Both the position numbers and the translations under genes were made by a program. Shown one piece after another: positions 37,978 to 47,863 of a stretch of DNA of 64,000 bases (the first letter of the stretch is position 1; each line of letters opens with the position of its first letter). Source of the stretch: Streptomyces sp. SW4 (GTDB taxonomy: Bacteria; Actinomycetota; Actinomycetes; Streptomycetales; Streptomycetaceae); the NCBI GenBank assembly GCA_003248315.1, contig QKWM01000004.1:4895001-4959000 (forward strand). Reading direction: 5' to 3'. Below the pieces are notes generated by a model. That model ran no database searches and was not told where the DNA came from. It saw only the letters and a list, made by a program, of their open reading frames with translations.

Positions 37978-38054
37978 AACGGGCGGCGGGAGTGCCGGTA
38001 GTGGGCGGCGGGAGGAAGGGAGGCGGGCGGCAGGAGGACCGGAGGCGGGCGGCG
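37978..38054. repeat. G-rich degenerate repeat upstream of the amidohydrolase
   Basis: GGGCGGCGGGAG / GGCGGGCGGCAGGAG units repeat about five times in the 297-base gap between lysR and the amidohydrolase gene, just before the ACAGGGTTTTCCTATG site. Confidence 0.6.
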
Positions 38055-38070
38055 CGCGTCGGTACGGGTA

Positions 38071-38086
38071 ACAGGGTTTTCCTATG
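38071..38086. promoter_or_regulatory. Shared motif ACAGGGTTTTCCTATG
   Basis: Matches 15 of 16 bases of the site before HisD2 (36817-36832). It lies about 100 bases before the amidohydrolase ATG. Confidence 0.65.
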
Positions 38087-38188
38087 GCTCGCACAGGTGA
38101 TGGGCGGCTTGTCCTGCGGTCTGCCGGCTGGTTGGCTGCGGGGCGACCTCTCCTCAGCACGGCCCCGACCGCGGAAGGTGCCCTCCTC

Positions 38189-39105
38189 ATGCCCACCCCC
38201 CTGCCGATCGGCCTGGTGCAGGCGCCCGCCTTCCACCACGCCGACGACAGCTTCGACCGGTTCGCCGATCAGCTGCGCCGCCTCGCCCGCGCCCATCCCG
38301 CCGTCCGGTTGTTCGCCTTCCCGGAGCTGCACCTGTGCGGGCACCGGCCGGACGAGGACCCCGAGCGGGTCATGCACGCCGCGGCACAGGAACCCGACGG
38401 CCCCCGGGGCACGATGCTGGCCGGCCTGGCCCGCGAACTCGGACGGTGGCTCGTCCCGGGAGCGTCTACGAACGCGGCGACGACGGGCGCGTGTACAACA
38501 CGGCGCCGGTGTACGCGCCCGACGGGCGGCGGGCCGCCCAGTACCGCAAGATCTTCCCCTGGCACCCCTACGAGACCACGGCGGCCGGCGACCGCTTCGT
38601 CGTCTTCGACCTGGAGGGCCACGGGCGCGTCGGCCTGTCCATCTGCTACGACGCGTGGTTCCCGGAGACCACGCGGCACCTGGCGTGGCAGGGCGCCGAC
38701 CTCGTGCTGAACCTCGTCCGGACCCCGACCGTCGACCGGGCCCAGGAACGCGTCCTCGCCCGTGCGAACGCCATCGTCAACCAGGTCTTCGTGGCCAGCG
38801 TCAACGCGGCACCCCCGGACGGCGCCGGACGCAGCCTCGTGGTGGATCCCGAAGGCCGGGTACGCGCCGAGTCCGGCGGCGAACCGGAGATCGTCGTGAC
38901 CGACGTCCTCGACCTCGCGGAGGCCCGCCGCGTCCGCGAGTACGGCACGGCGGGCCTCACCCGGGTCTGGGACCCGTTCCCCGACGACCGGCGCCCCGTG
39001 GACCTTCCGCTGTACGACGGGCGGATCGACCCGGCGCGGTGGCGCCGGGCGCTGCCCGCCGCCGGCCGGACGGGGGCGGAGGCGGTCTCCGGAGGCGGTC
39101 TCTAG
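38189..39105 (+). CDS. Carbon-nitrogen hydrolase (nitrilase superfamily; frameshift near 38460)
   Basis: The Glu-Lys-Cys triad is visible: LFAFPELHLCG (Glu), YRKIFPWHPYE (Lys) and GLSICYDAWFPETT (Cys). About 305 residues after restoring one G near 38460 (VPGSVYERGDDG). PWHPYETT and the aliphatic-amidase-like length suggest an amidase or carbamoylase rather than a nitrilase. Its TAG overlaps the aldehyde dehydrogenase TAG in a CTAG shared by both strands. Part of the LysR module; an amide or carbamoyl substrate is inferred. Confidence 0.85.
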
Positions 39106-40625
39106 AAGAAGCCGAGCTTCTTCGGCGAGTACGACACCAGCAGATTCTTCGTCTGCTGGTAGTGCTCCAGCATCATCTTGTGCGTCTCCCGGCCGATGCC
39201 CGACTGCTTGTAGCCGCCGAACGCCGCGTGTGCCGGGTAGGCGTGGTAGCAGTTCGTCCAGACCCGTCCCGCCTGGATCGCGCGGCCCGCGCGGTACGCC
39301 GTGTTGATGTCCCGGGTCCACACGCCGGCCCCCAGGCCGTACAGCGTGTCGTTGGCGATCTTGACGGCGTCGTCGAAGCCGTCGAACGAGGTCACGGACA
39401 CGACCGGACCGAAGATCTCCTCCTGGAAGATCCGCATGCGGTTGTGCCCCTCGAAGATGGTCGGCTGGACGTAGTAGCCGCCCTTCAGCTCGCCGTCGTG
39501 CTCGACGCGCTGCCCGCCGGTGAGCACCTTGGCGCCCTCCTGCCGGCCGATGTCCAGATAGGAGAGGATCTTCTCCAGCTGGTCGTTGGACGCCTGCGCG
39601 CCGATCATCGTGTCGGTGTCCAGCGGGTGGCCCGGCGTGATCAGCTCGGTGCGGGCCACCGCCGCCTCGACGAACTCCCCGTAGACACCGCTCTGGATCA
39701 GCGCCCGGGAGGGGCAGGTGCACACCTCGCCCTGGTTCAGCGCGAACATGGTGAAGCCCTCGAGCGCCTTGTCGCGGAAGTCGTCGTCCTTCGCCCAGAC
39801 GTCGTCGAAGAAGATGTTCGGCGACTTGCCGCCCAGCTCCAGCGTGACGGGCTTGATGTTCTCCGAGGCGTACTGCATGATCAGCCGCCCCGTGGTGGTC
39901 TCGCCGGTGAAGGCCACCTTGGCCACGCGCGGACTGGACGCGAGCGGCTTGCCCGCCTCGACGCCGAAGCCGTTGACGATGTTCACCACGCCCGGTGGAA
40001 GCAGGTCGGAGATCAGGCTCATCCAGTAGTGGATGGACGCCGGGGTCTGCTCTGCGGGCTTGATGACGACCGCGTTGCCCGCGGCGAGGGCCGGCGCGAG
40101 CTTCCAGGTCGCCATCAGAATCGGGAAGTTCCACGGGATGATCTGCGCGACCACGCCGAGCGGCTCGTGGAAGTGGTACGCGACCGTGTCGTCGTCGACC
40201 TCGCCGAGCGAGCCCTCCTGGGCGCGGATCGCCCCCGCGAAGTAGCGGAAGTGGTCGATGGCCAGCGGGATGTCGGCCGCCAGCGTCTCGCGCACGGGCT
40301 TGCCGTTCTCCCAGCTCTCGGCGACCGCGAGCCGTTCCAGGTTCGCCTCCATGCGGTCGGCGATCTTCAGCAGGATGCCGGCGCGCTCGGTCACCGAGGT
40401 GCGGCCCCAGGCCGGTGCCGCCGCGTGCGCGGCGTCGAGCGCCCGCTCCACGTCCTCCGCCGTGCCGCGCGCCACCTCCGTGAAGGGCTGCCCGTTGACC
40501 GGGGACGGGTTCTCGAAGTACTGCCCGCGCACCGGCGGAACGTACTCGCCGCCGATGAAGTGGTCGTAGCGCGACTGGTAGGAGACGATCGCGCCGTCGG
40601 TGCCGGGCGCCGCGTAACGGGTCAT
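39102..40625 (-). CDS. NAD-dependent (acet)aldehyde dehydrogenase
   Basis: 507 residues, intact. PWNFPILMATWKLAPALAAG, TLELGGKSPNIFFDDV (general base Glu), FALNQGEVCTCPSRALIQ (nucleophile Cys) and AAFGGYKQSGIGRETHKMML. The QGEVCTCPSR form and tail LLVSYSPKKLGFF are typical of AcoD/ExaC-like acetaldehyde dehydrogenases. Upstream on the same strand lies a GAF regulator of the AcoR type. DUF779, the usual partner of this family, is at 22.4-22.8 kb. Confidence 0.9.
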   Translation of the reverse strand: MTRYAAPGTDGAIVSYQSRYDHFIGGEYVPPVRGQYFENPSPVNGQPFTEVARGTAEDVERALDAAHAAAPAWGRTSVTERAGILLKIADRMEANLERLAVAESWENGKPVRETLAADIPLAIDHFRYFAGAIRAQEGSLGEVDDDTVAYHFHEPLGVVAQIIPWNFPILMATWKLAPALAAGNAVVIKPAEQTPASIHYWMSLISDLLPPGVVNIVNGFGVEAGKPLASSPRVAKVAFTGETTTGRLIMQYASENIKPVTLELGGKSPNIFFDDVWAKDDDFRDKALEGFTMFALNQGEVCTCPSRALIQSGVYGEFVEAAVARTELITPGHPLDTDTMIGAQASNDQLEKILSYLDIGRQEGAKVLTGGQRVEHDGELKGGYYVQPTIFEGHNRMRIFQEEIFGPVVSVTSFDGFDDAVKIANDTLYGLGAGVWTRDINTAYRAGRAIQAGRVWTNCYHAYPAHAAFGGYKQSGIGRETHKMMLEHYQQTKNLLVSYSPKKLGFF

Positions 40626-40785
40626 CCTGGTCTGCCTTCCTCGACGAGTGCCGCCCGCCCTTGGGCAGCGCTTGGCGCGAGGGTAGGAAGCGGGACGTTG
40701 CAGCCACGTTGCGTGCGGGCGGCCGGTGCTGCCGGGTTCCGGTGCCGCCGTCGCCGCGCGTGCGGTGCCGGCGCTGCCACGGCGG

Positions 40786-42044
40786 TCAGCGGAGGGTGGG
40801 TGCCCCCAGCTCGGCTTCCAGCGCGGCGAGCCGGGAACGGTTCGCGGCCGTCGGCCGGACGGCGGCGAGGGCGCGCCAGACCTCGAGGTCGTCCTCGCCC
40901 CACGGCGCGTGCGCCCAGTCGGCCAGCAGGTCCGGGTCGCCGCCCGCGATCAGCGCGGTGCGCAGCCCGTCGGCGAGCCGGCGCCGCAGCCTGACCACCG
41001 CCGGCGCCTGGGAGCCGGGCAGCAGCGGGCCACCGTACGCCGTCGCCGCCGCGGAGACCGCTCCGGCGCGCAACCGCCGCTCGACGACGGCGACATCGGA
41101 CTCGACGGGCGACGTCAGCCGGTACGGGCGCGACGCCAGTCGCCCCGGTCCCAGGATCCTGCGCAGCCGCGCCAGTTCGGCCCGCAGGGTCACCGGCGTG
41201 ACCGATTCGTCCTCGTACAGCGCGCACAGCAGCTCGTCACCCGACAGCCCTCCGGGTGGCGGGACAGCAGCACCACGATCTCGCTGTGCCGCCTGCTGAG
41301 CCGGACCCGCCGCCCGCCGGCGGTCAGCAGGGCCTCGTCACGGCCGAGCGCCACCAGTTCGGCCGCCTCCCCGGTGGCCGGCCGCGGCGCCAGCAGCGCC
41401 AGCTGCGACTCGGCCGCCCGGGCCACCGCCTGGACGAAGCCCAGGCTGTGCGGATGCGCCAGCCGGTCCCCGCCGGTGATGTCCACGGCGCCCAGCACCC
41501 GGCCGGTGCGCGGATCGTGCACCGGCGCCGCCGCGCACGTCCACGGCTGCACGTGCCGGACGAAGTGCTCGGCCGCGAAGACCTGCACCGGGCGGCCGAC
41601 GGCGACCGCCGTCCCCGGCGCGTTGGTCCCCACCGCGCTCTCCGCCCACCGTGCGCCCGGTACGAAGTTCATCCGGTCCGCCCTGCGCCGGGTGGCGGGG
41701 TGCCCCTCCACCCAGAGCAGCCGGCCGTGGGCGTCGGAGACCGCGAGCAGATGCTCACCGTCGGCGGCGAACGTCCCCATCAGCTCACGCACCAGGGTCA
41801 TCACCCGGGACAGGGGATGCTCGGCCCGGTAGGCGCCGAGGTCGCCGTCCGTCAGCTCCACGTCCGCGGTGACGTCCGGCCCGACACCCGCGCGGACCGA
41901 GCGCCGCCACGACTCGGCCACCACCGGGCGCACGGGACGCAGCACGGTGCCGGCCCGGGTGAACGTCTCGTGCGCGCGCCGCAGCACACGCGCGTGCTCG
42001 GCGGGGTCCGCACCCGGTTCCAGAGCCACCCATGGATCGCTCAA
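40786..42044 (-). CDS. GAF-domain regulator with C-terminal winged helix (frameshift near 41250)
   Basis: About 420 residues. AESWRRSVRAGVGPD and LMGTFAADGEHLLAVSDAHG then TNAPGTAVAVGRPVQVFAAE are the N-terminal GAF sensor of AcoR-type activators (HFVRHVQPWTCAAAPVHDP). Instead of an AAA+ domain it ends in a helix-turn-helix region: RRHSEIVVLLSRHPEG-L-SGDELLCALYED, ESVTPVTLRAELARLRRILG. One G is missing near 41250. It lies 160 bases upstream of the aldehyde dehydrogenase and probably activates it. Confidence 0.8.
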
Positions 42045-42136
42045 CTCGGCCTCCCCGGACGGCGACGTTGCCGGTCACATCGTCACGCCGGGGATGCGCG
42101 CGGACAACCGCTTCGACGGGCCCGGTCACTCGAACG

Positions 42137-42208
42137 TGGCCTTCACCTGTTGGCTTTCACCTGTTGGCCTGCACCTGTGGCCTTCACCGGTCGGCCTGCA
42201 CCTGTGCT
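42137..42208. repeat. 14-15-bp tandem repeat at amidase 3' end
   Basis: About five copies of GGCCTTCACCTGTT with GGCCTGCACCTGTG variants, in the 163-base gap between the amidase stop and the GAF regulator start. Confidence 0.75.
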
Positions 42209-42806
42209 CAGGCGAAGTTGACCAGTCTGATGTAGCGGGTCCAGTCCCACAGCGGGCCCGGATCCGTGTGGTCGCTGCCCGGCACCTCGTGGTGCGCGAT
42301 GATGTGCTCCCGGTCCTTCGGGATGCCGTACGTGGCGCAGATCGCGGCCGTGAGCCTGGCCGACTGCTCGTACATCGCGTCGGTGAAGTACTCGGGCCGG
42401 TCCACCCACCCCTCGTGCTCGATGCCGATGCTGCGCGTGTTGTAGTCCCAGTTGCCCGCGTGCCAGGCGATGTCGGCCTCGCGGACGCACTGGGCGACCC
42501 GGCCGTCGGCGGAGCGGACCACGTAGTGCGCGGACACCCGCTTCTTCGGGTCGGCGAAGATCGCGAGGGTGTCGGCGTAGGACTCCTGCGTCACGTGGAT
42601 GACCACATGGTCGATCCGGTGCGTGGTGGGACGGTCGGACCTGGTGTAGTTGGAGCTGCTCGCGGGCCGCCACTCGGCGAGCGGGTAGTCGACGGCCCGG
42701 GGCGGGCGCCGGCCCGGGTGCCGGGCAGAAGGGCGCAGGGTACGGCCGCGAGCGCGGCGCCGGCCAGGAGTCGCCGCCTGCTGGGGAGCGGTCGTGCTCG
42801 GTCCAT
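42208..42806 (-). CDS. Tat-exported N-acetylmuramoyl-L-alanine amidase (frameshift near 42720)
   Basis: Zinc amidase_2 fold: VVIHVTQES (His), SAHYVVRSADGRVAQCVREA, then DIAWHAGNWDYNTRSIGIEH and HHEVPGSDHTDPGPLWDW (His/Asp ligands). The ATG at 42806 gives a twin-arginine signal PSRRRLLAGAALAAVPCALL. One C is missing near 42720 (RPRAVDYPLAEWRP). It would cleave the amide between muramic acid and L-Ala outside the membrane. About 199 residues, single domain, without a wall-binding module. Confidence 0.82.
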
Positions 42807-43000
42807 GGGGTCGCCTTTCGGAGAGCTGTTGCCACGGGGAGTGGGGCGGGTACCGGACGCACCGGTCAACGCGTGGTGACGGCACGGGTTGCGAGCCGCT
42901 GATGCGTCCGGCTCAGCGAAACTCACGCTACGGCGCCGGGCAGTTGGGCAGAAGTACGCGTCGCGGTTCGGTGGATGGCCCGGGGATGGGGACAACTCCC

Positions 43001-43016
43001 TCACTCGATCGAGTGA
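43001..43016. promoter_or_regulatory. Perfect 16-bp palindrome
   Basis: TCACTCGATCGAGTGA equals its own reverse complement. It lies in the 350-base gene-free gap (42807-43156) upstream of the amidase and beyond the ROK stop; nothing else was seen in the gap. Candidate operator for the amidase gene. Confidence 0.6.
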
Positions 43017-43156
43017 TGACGGTCCGTCGGGAGCGGTCGTGCGTCAGGAGCGACGTGGCGGCGCCGGTTCGACGGAGTGGTGTCGGTTCGTCGCCCGGCG
43101 TCGACGCGGGCGGCTCGGCGTCGGGTGGGAGCCTGCGGTCCCTCACCGCCGGCCGT

Positions 43157-44409
43157 TCACGTCCGTCCCGCCACCGCCGCCGGGTCGTCCAGCACGGCCC
43201 GCACCACCGAGTGGGCGGCTCCCAGCAGCGGTCCTCGGGCCCCAGCGCCGAGACGGCCACGGGGCACGCCGGGCCGGCCGTCCGCCGGGCCAGTTCCTCC
43301 CGCAGCGGCGCCAGCAGCCACGGCGCGAGTCCGGCCAGCGCGCCGCCGAGCACCACGCACTCGGGATCCAGCAGGTTCACCGCGCCGGTCAGCGCGATCC
43401 CGAACGCCGTCCCCGCCTCGCTCAGGGCCCGGCGTACGTCCTGGTCACCCCGCTCGGCACGTTCGGCGAGCATCCCACGCGGCCCTCGCCCGGCTCCAGG
43501 CCCGCGGCGCGCAGCACCGCCCCTCACCGGCGTACTGCTCCAGGCACCCGCGCCCGCCGCAGGCGCACTCCGGACCGTCGGGACGCACCGGCACGTGGCC
43601 CAGCTCGCCCGCGAAGCCGCGGGTGCCGCGCAGCAGCCGGCCGTCCACGACCACGGCCGCGCCGATACCGATCTCGGCGGACACGTGCAGGAAGTCGGGC
43701 GGGGTGCCCTCGGCGAGCCACAGCTCGGCCAGGGCGCCGAAGTTGGCCTCGTTGTCCACGGTCGCCGGCAGATCGGCCGCCGGTGCGTCCGGCGCGGGTC
43801 CGGCCGCCGACGCCGACAGCAGGGCACCGAGGTCCACGTCGCGCCAGCCGAGGTTGGGAGCGCGCACGACGGTCCGGGCGTCGCGCGCCACGAGACCCGG
43901 CACCGCCACGGCGAGCCCGGCCGGCCACAGCCCCTCGGCCTCCGCCTCGGTCACCACCCGGCGTACCAGGACGCCGAGGTCCGCCGCCACCGGCTCGGGG
44001 GCGCGCCCCGGTTGCCGACGTGCCGCACCGCACGCGCGCGTACCCGGCCCCGCAGGTCGACCGCGCAGACCGCCAGGTGGTCCACGCCGACCTCGGCGCC
44101 GATGCCCGCGGGACCGCGTGCGCTGACGGCGAGCGCCGAACCGGGCCGTCCGACCCGACCCGGCCGCTCGGGGCCGAGTTCCTCCAGGAGGCCCGCCCGC
44201 ACCAGTTCGTCCACCAGCGTCGAGACCGCCGCGCGGGTCAGTCCGATCCGGGAGGCGACGGCGGCCCGGGACAGCGGTCCCTCGGCGCTCACGGTGTGCA
44301 TCACGCGGGCGAGGTTGCGGCGGCGCATGCCCTGCTGGGTGTCCGGCAGCGCGCGCCCGGGTCCCGTCGGGTGCGCCCCGCGCGACGGTCCGTGCGGTGG
44401 TGCGGTCAT
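43157..44409 (-). CDS. ROK-family transcriptional repressor, XylR-like (four frameshifts)
   Basis: Winged helix GPLSRAAVASRIGLTRAAVS then TLVDELVRAGLLEELG, followed by a sugar-kinase-like ROK domain: GAEVGVDHLAVCAVDLRGRV, VDNEANFGALAELWL, HVSAEIGIGAAVVVDG, GELGHVPV and the zinc motif ECACGGRGCLEQYAG. Missing bases near 44008, 43521, 43473 and 43240; corrected length about 418. It lies downstream of xylB and is the probable xylose-responsive repressor of xylA/xylB. Confidence 0.85.
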
Positions 44410-44418
44410 GCCTCCTCG

Positions 44419-44605
44419 GTCCTCGTCCCTTCCCCGGACGTCCCGGTTCCTGCCGCGGACGTCGCCTGCTCCGGCCCGGACATCGCCGTCCCTGCGGCGG
44501 ACGTCACCGTCCCCGGCGCGGACGCCGCCGTCTCTGCGGCGGCCGTCACCGTCCCTGCCGCCGGCGTCTCCGTCCTGCCGCCGACGTCTCCGTCCTGCCG
44601 TGGAC
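44419..44605. repeat. 21-bp minisatellite between xylB and the ROK gene
   Basis: Seven 21-base units then two 20-base units, consensus GTCACCGTCCCTGCGGCGGAC on the plus strand, 60-80 percent alike. The period equals seven codons and on the minus strand it stays open (DVRRRDG-like heptads), yet it lies after the xylB stop and before the ROK ATG. The 214-base gap contains nothing else. Confidence 0.85.
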
Positions 44606-44623
44606 GTCCGCGCACGGCCGGCG

Positions 44624-46067
44624 TCAGCGGGCGCCGGGGCCCCGCTCCAGCAGCGGCGCCGCGTCGGAGAGTACCCCGGCGATCCTGGCCAGCGTCGCCT
44701 CGTCCCGTTCCACGGCGTCCAGCACGGGCCCGGCGGCCGTGTTCCAGCGGCGGGCGACGGCCGCCGGATCCTCGCCGGTGAGCAGTCCGGCCGCCTGCGC
44801 CGCGGCGCCGAGCGCGACCAGTTCGCGGGCCTCGGGGATCTGCACGGGGCGGCCCGAGAGGCGGCGTACCGTCTCCTGCCAGGCCGTGCCCGGGCGCCGC
44901 CGCCGATCAGCAGCAGCGGCGTGGCGGGATCGGCGTCGGAGTCGAGGACCAGGTCGAGCGCGCCGAGCAGCGCGTGCACGGCGCCGTCGTAGGCGGCCTG
45001 CAGCAGCTGACCGCCGGTCGTGTCGTGCCGCAGTCCGTGCAGCAGCCCGGAGGCGTTCGGCAGGGCGGGGGTGCGCTCACCGTCCAGGTACGGCAGCAGC
45101 GTGACGCCCGAGCCGGGCTCGACGGCGTCCCGGTCCAGGCCCAGCAGCGCCGCGACACGGTCGACGGCGAGGGTGCAGTTCAGCGTGCAGGCCAGCGGGA
45201 GCCAGTCCCGCGCGCGTCGGCGAAGCCCGCCACGGTGCCGGTCGGGTCGGCGGGCCGCCGCCGTGACACGGCGTACACCGTGCCCGACGTTCCCAGGCTC
45301 ATGACGGGCGTCCCGGGCCGCACCCCGAGCCCGAGCGCGGCGGCGGCGTTGTCGCCGGTTCCGGGAGCGACCAGGGTGCCCTTGGAGAACGGCAGGTCGT
45401 GGCCGTCGCGCACGGTTCCCGCCACCTCTCCGGGCCGGACCACCCGGGGCAGCAGCGCCGGATCGAGGCCGACGTGCGCGAGCGTCTCCTCGTCGTAGGA
45501 CTCCGGCCCGGACGCCCACCAGCCGGTGCCGGAGGCGTCGCCGCGGTCGGTCGTGCCCTCGCCCGTCAGCCGCTCGGTGAGGTAGTCGTGGGGGAGCCGC
45601 ACCGCCTTCGTGGCGCGGACCGCCTCGGGCTCGTGCTCGGCCAGCCAGGCCCACTTGGTGACCGTGAACGAGGCGCCCGGCACGCTGCCCGTCCGCTCGG
45701 CCCAGGCCTTGGGCCCGCCCAGTTCGTCCACCAGACGCCGCGCCTGCGGCGCCGAGCGCACGTCGTTCCACAGCAGGGCCGGGCGGACCGGCTCCCCACG
45801 GTCGTCCAGCGTCACCAGCCCGTGCTGCTGGCCGCCGATCGACACGGCGGCGGCCTCCCGGGCGGCGTCACCGCACTGCCGGAGCGCCTGGCACAGGGCG
45901 TCCCACCACTGGCGCGGGTCGCTCTCGCGGCCGGTCCCGGAGGAGACGGTGTGCGGGGCCTGGCCGCTCGCGACGACCCGGCCGGTGGCCGTGTCGACCA
46001 CGAGGGCCTTCGTGGACTGGGTGGATGTGTCCACGCCGACGACGAGCGGACCCTCGGCTGCTGACAT
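44624..46067 (-). CDS. xylB: Xylulokinase (two frameshifts)
   Basis: FGGY kinase phosphorylating D-xylulose. VVGVDTSTQSTKALVVDTAT is the phosphate-binding start; SIGGQQHGLVTLD, WNDVRSAPQA, GDASGTGWW, APGTGDNAAAALGLG, SLGTSGTVYAV and LIGGGARAxAWQETVR follow. Missing bases near 45207 and 44897. Corrected length about 482. GGGAGAAG precedes the ATG; divergent from xylA. Confidence 0.93.
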
Positions 46068-46189
46068 CGGGCTTCTCCCTCTTCCGCGGCTCTGCGGGAT
46101 CTGACCTGCGCTTCTGTCGGTCGTCCGGCCGTCTCGGGCCGGACCTCACTCCTTCGGGGACACCGTGTCCCTTCCCAGGGATGCGCCCG

Positions 46190-46230
46190 CATACTAATTT
46201 GTAAAGCGCCATGACGAAATAGTCGCAAGC
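46190..46230. promoter_or_regulatory. AT-rich divergent xyl promoter region
   Basis: An unusually AT-rich patch (ATACTAATTTGTAAAG, then ACGAAATAG) in the 180-base gap between xylB and xylA. ATTTGT and ACGAAAT are near-inverted copies, a possible ROK-repressor site. Confidence 0.4.
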
Positions 46231-46247
46231 GAGCAAGGAGCCGCGGC

Positions 46248-47413
46248 ATGAGCTACCAGCCCACCCCGAGGACAGGTTCACGTTCGGTCTGTGGACCGTC
46301 GGCTGGCAGGGCCGGGACCCGTTCGGAGACGCCACCCGCGCCGCCCTGGACCCGGTCGAGTCGGTGCGCCGCCTGGCCGACCTGGGCGCGTACGGCGTCA
46401 CGTTCCACGACGACGACCTGATCCCCTTCGGCGCGAGCGACACCGAGCGCGAGGCGGTCGTCAAGCGCTTCCGGCAGGCCCTGGACGCCACCGGCATGAA
46501 GGTGCCGATGGCCACCACCAACCTGTTCACCCACCCCGTCTTCAAGGACGGCGCCTTCACCGCCAACGACCGGGACGTGCGCCGGTACGCCCTGCGCAAG
46601 ACCATCCGCAACATCGACCTCGCCGTGGAACTGGGCGCCCGCGTGTACGTCGCCTGGGGCGGCCGGGAGGGCGCCGAGTCCGGCGCGGCCAAGGACGTGC
46701 GCGACGCGCTGGAGCGGATGAAGGAGGCCTTCGACCTGCTCGGCGAGTACGTCACCACCCAGGGCTACGACCTCAGGTTCGCCATCGAGCCCAAGCCCAA
46801 CGAGCCGCGCGGGGACATCCTGCTGCCCACCGTCGGACACGCGCTCGCCTTCATCGAGCGACTGGAACGCCCGGAGCTGTACGGCGTCAACCCGGAGGTC
46901 GGCCACGAGCAGATGGCCGGGCTGAACTTCCCGCACGGCATCGCCCAGGCGCTGTGGGCGGGCAAGCTGTTCCACATCGACCTCAACGGCCAGTCCGGCA
47001 TCAAGTACGACCAGGACCTGCGCTTCGGCGCCGGCGACCTGCGGGCCGCGTTCTGGCTCGTCGACCTGCTGGAGTCGGCCGGCTACGAGGGTCCGCGGCA
47101 CTTCGACTTCAAGCCGCCGCGGACCGAGGACACGGACGGGGTGTGGGCGTCGGCCGCGGGCTGCATGCGCAACTACCTCATCCTGAAGGAGCGCGCCGCC
47201 GCCTTCCGCGCCGACCCGGAGGTGCAGGAGGCGCTCCGGGCCGCCCGGCTGGACGAGCTGGCCCGGCCCACCGCAGACGACGGGCTCCAGGCGCTGCTGG
47301 CCGACCGCTCGGCGTTCGAGGACTTCGACGTCGATGCGGCGGCGGCTCGCGGCATGGCGTTCGAACGCCTCGACCAGCTCGCCATGGACCACCTGCTGGG
47401 CGCCCGCGGCTGA
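46248..47413 (+). CDS. xylA: Xylose isomerase (frameshift near 46266)
   Basis: Interconverts D-xylose and D-xylulose (and glucose/fructose). Class I actinobacterial type, 388 residues: FTFGLWTVGWQGRDPFGDAT, YGVTFHDDDLIPFG (catalytic His), VYVAWGGREGAES, FAIEPKPNEPRGDI (metal Glu), NPEVGHEQMAGLNFPH, FHIDLNGQSGIKYDQDLRFG. One C is missing near 46266 (PTPEDRFTFG). AAGGAG precedes the ATG. A strong terminator follows. Confidence 0.95.
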
Positions 47414-47429
47414 CCGCGCACGCCGGGAC

Positions 47430-47473
47430 CCGGCGGCCGTCGGCGGGACGCGCGCCTCGCCGACGGCCGCCGG
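47430..47473 (+). terminator. 16-bp hairpin after xylA
   Basis: CCGGCGGCCGTCGGCG (47430-47445) pairs perfectly with 47458-47473 around a 12-base loop, 17 bases after the xylA stop. Confidence 0.8.
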
Positions 47474-47476
47474 TGA

Positions 47477-47745
47477 CGCCGGGGCCGGGGCCGGGCACCG
47501 GGGGGCGAGACCGGGGCCGGGCATCGCCGGGCGAGACCGGGGCCGGGTATCTCCGGGCGACACCGGGGCCGGGCATCGGCGGGCGACGCCGTGCCCTGGC
47601 GCCAGAGCACGGCGCAGCCCGGTCACCGGGCACGGGACGGGTCGTCCGGGCACGGGATCGGTCACCGGGCACGGGAACGGTCGCCCGGGCACGGGATCGG
47701 TCGCCCGGGCACGGGACCGGTCGCCCGGCACGGGAGCCGTCGCGG
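47477..47745. repeat. Two adjacent minisatellites downstream of xylA
   Basis: 47477-47580: four units of about 26 bases, CCGGGGCCGGGCATCGCCGG then GCGAGA. 47624-47745: about six units of some 20 bases, consensus CGGGCACGGGATCGGTCGCC. They fill most of the 450-base gene-free gap (47414-47863) between xylA and the SWIM protein. Confidence 0.8.
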
Positions 47746-47863
47746 GCGGCCGGGTGGGAACCGGTCGCGGCGCCGAGCGGGAACCGGGTGGCGTGTACTC
47801 GGCCGTCGGGAGTGGCCCGGCGCCGCGCGGCACGGGCCGTGCGTGGGCGGGCGGCGGTGGCCG

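Noticed and set aside
44410..44623. Separate small gene in the 21-bp repeat
   Set aside because: The frame is a repeat product without a ribosome site of its own and fills only the gap between two genes.
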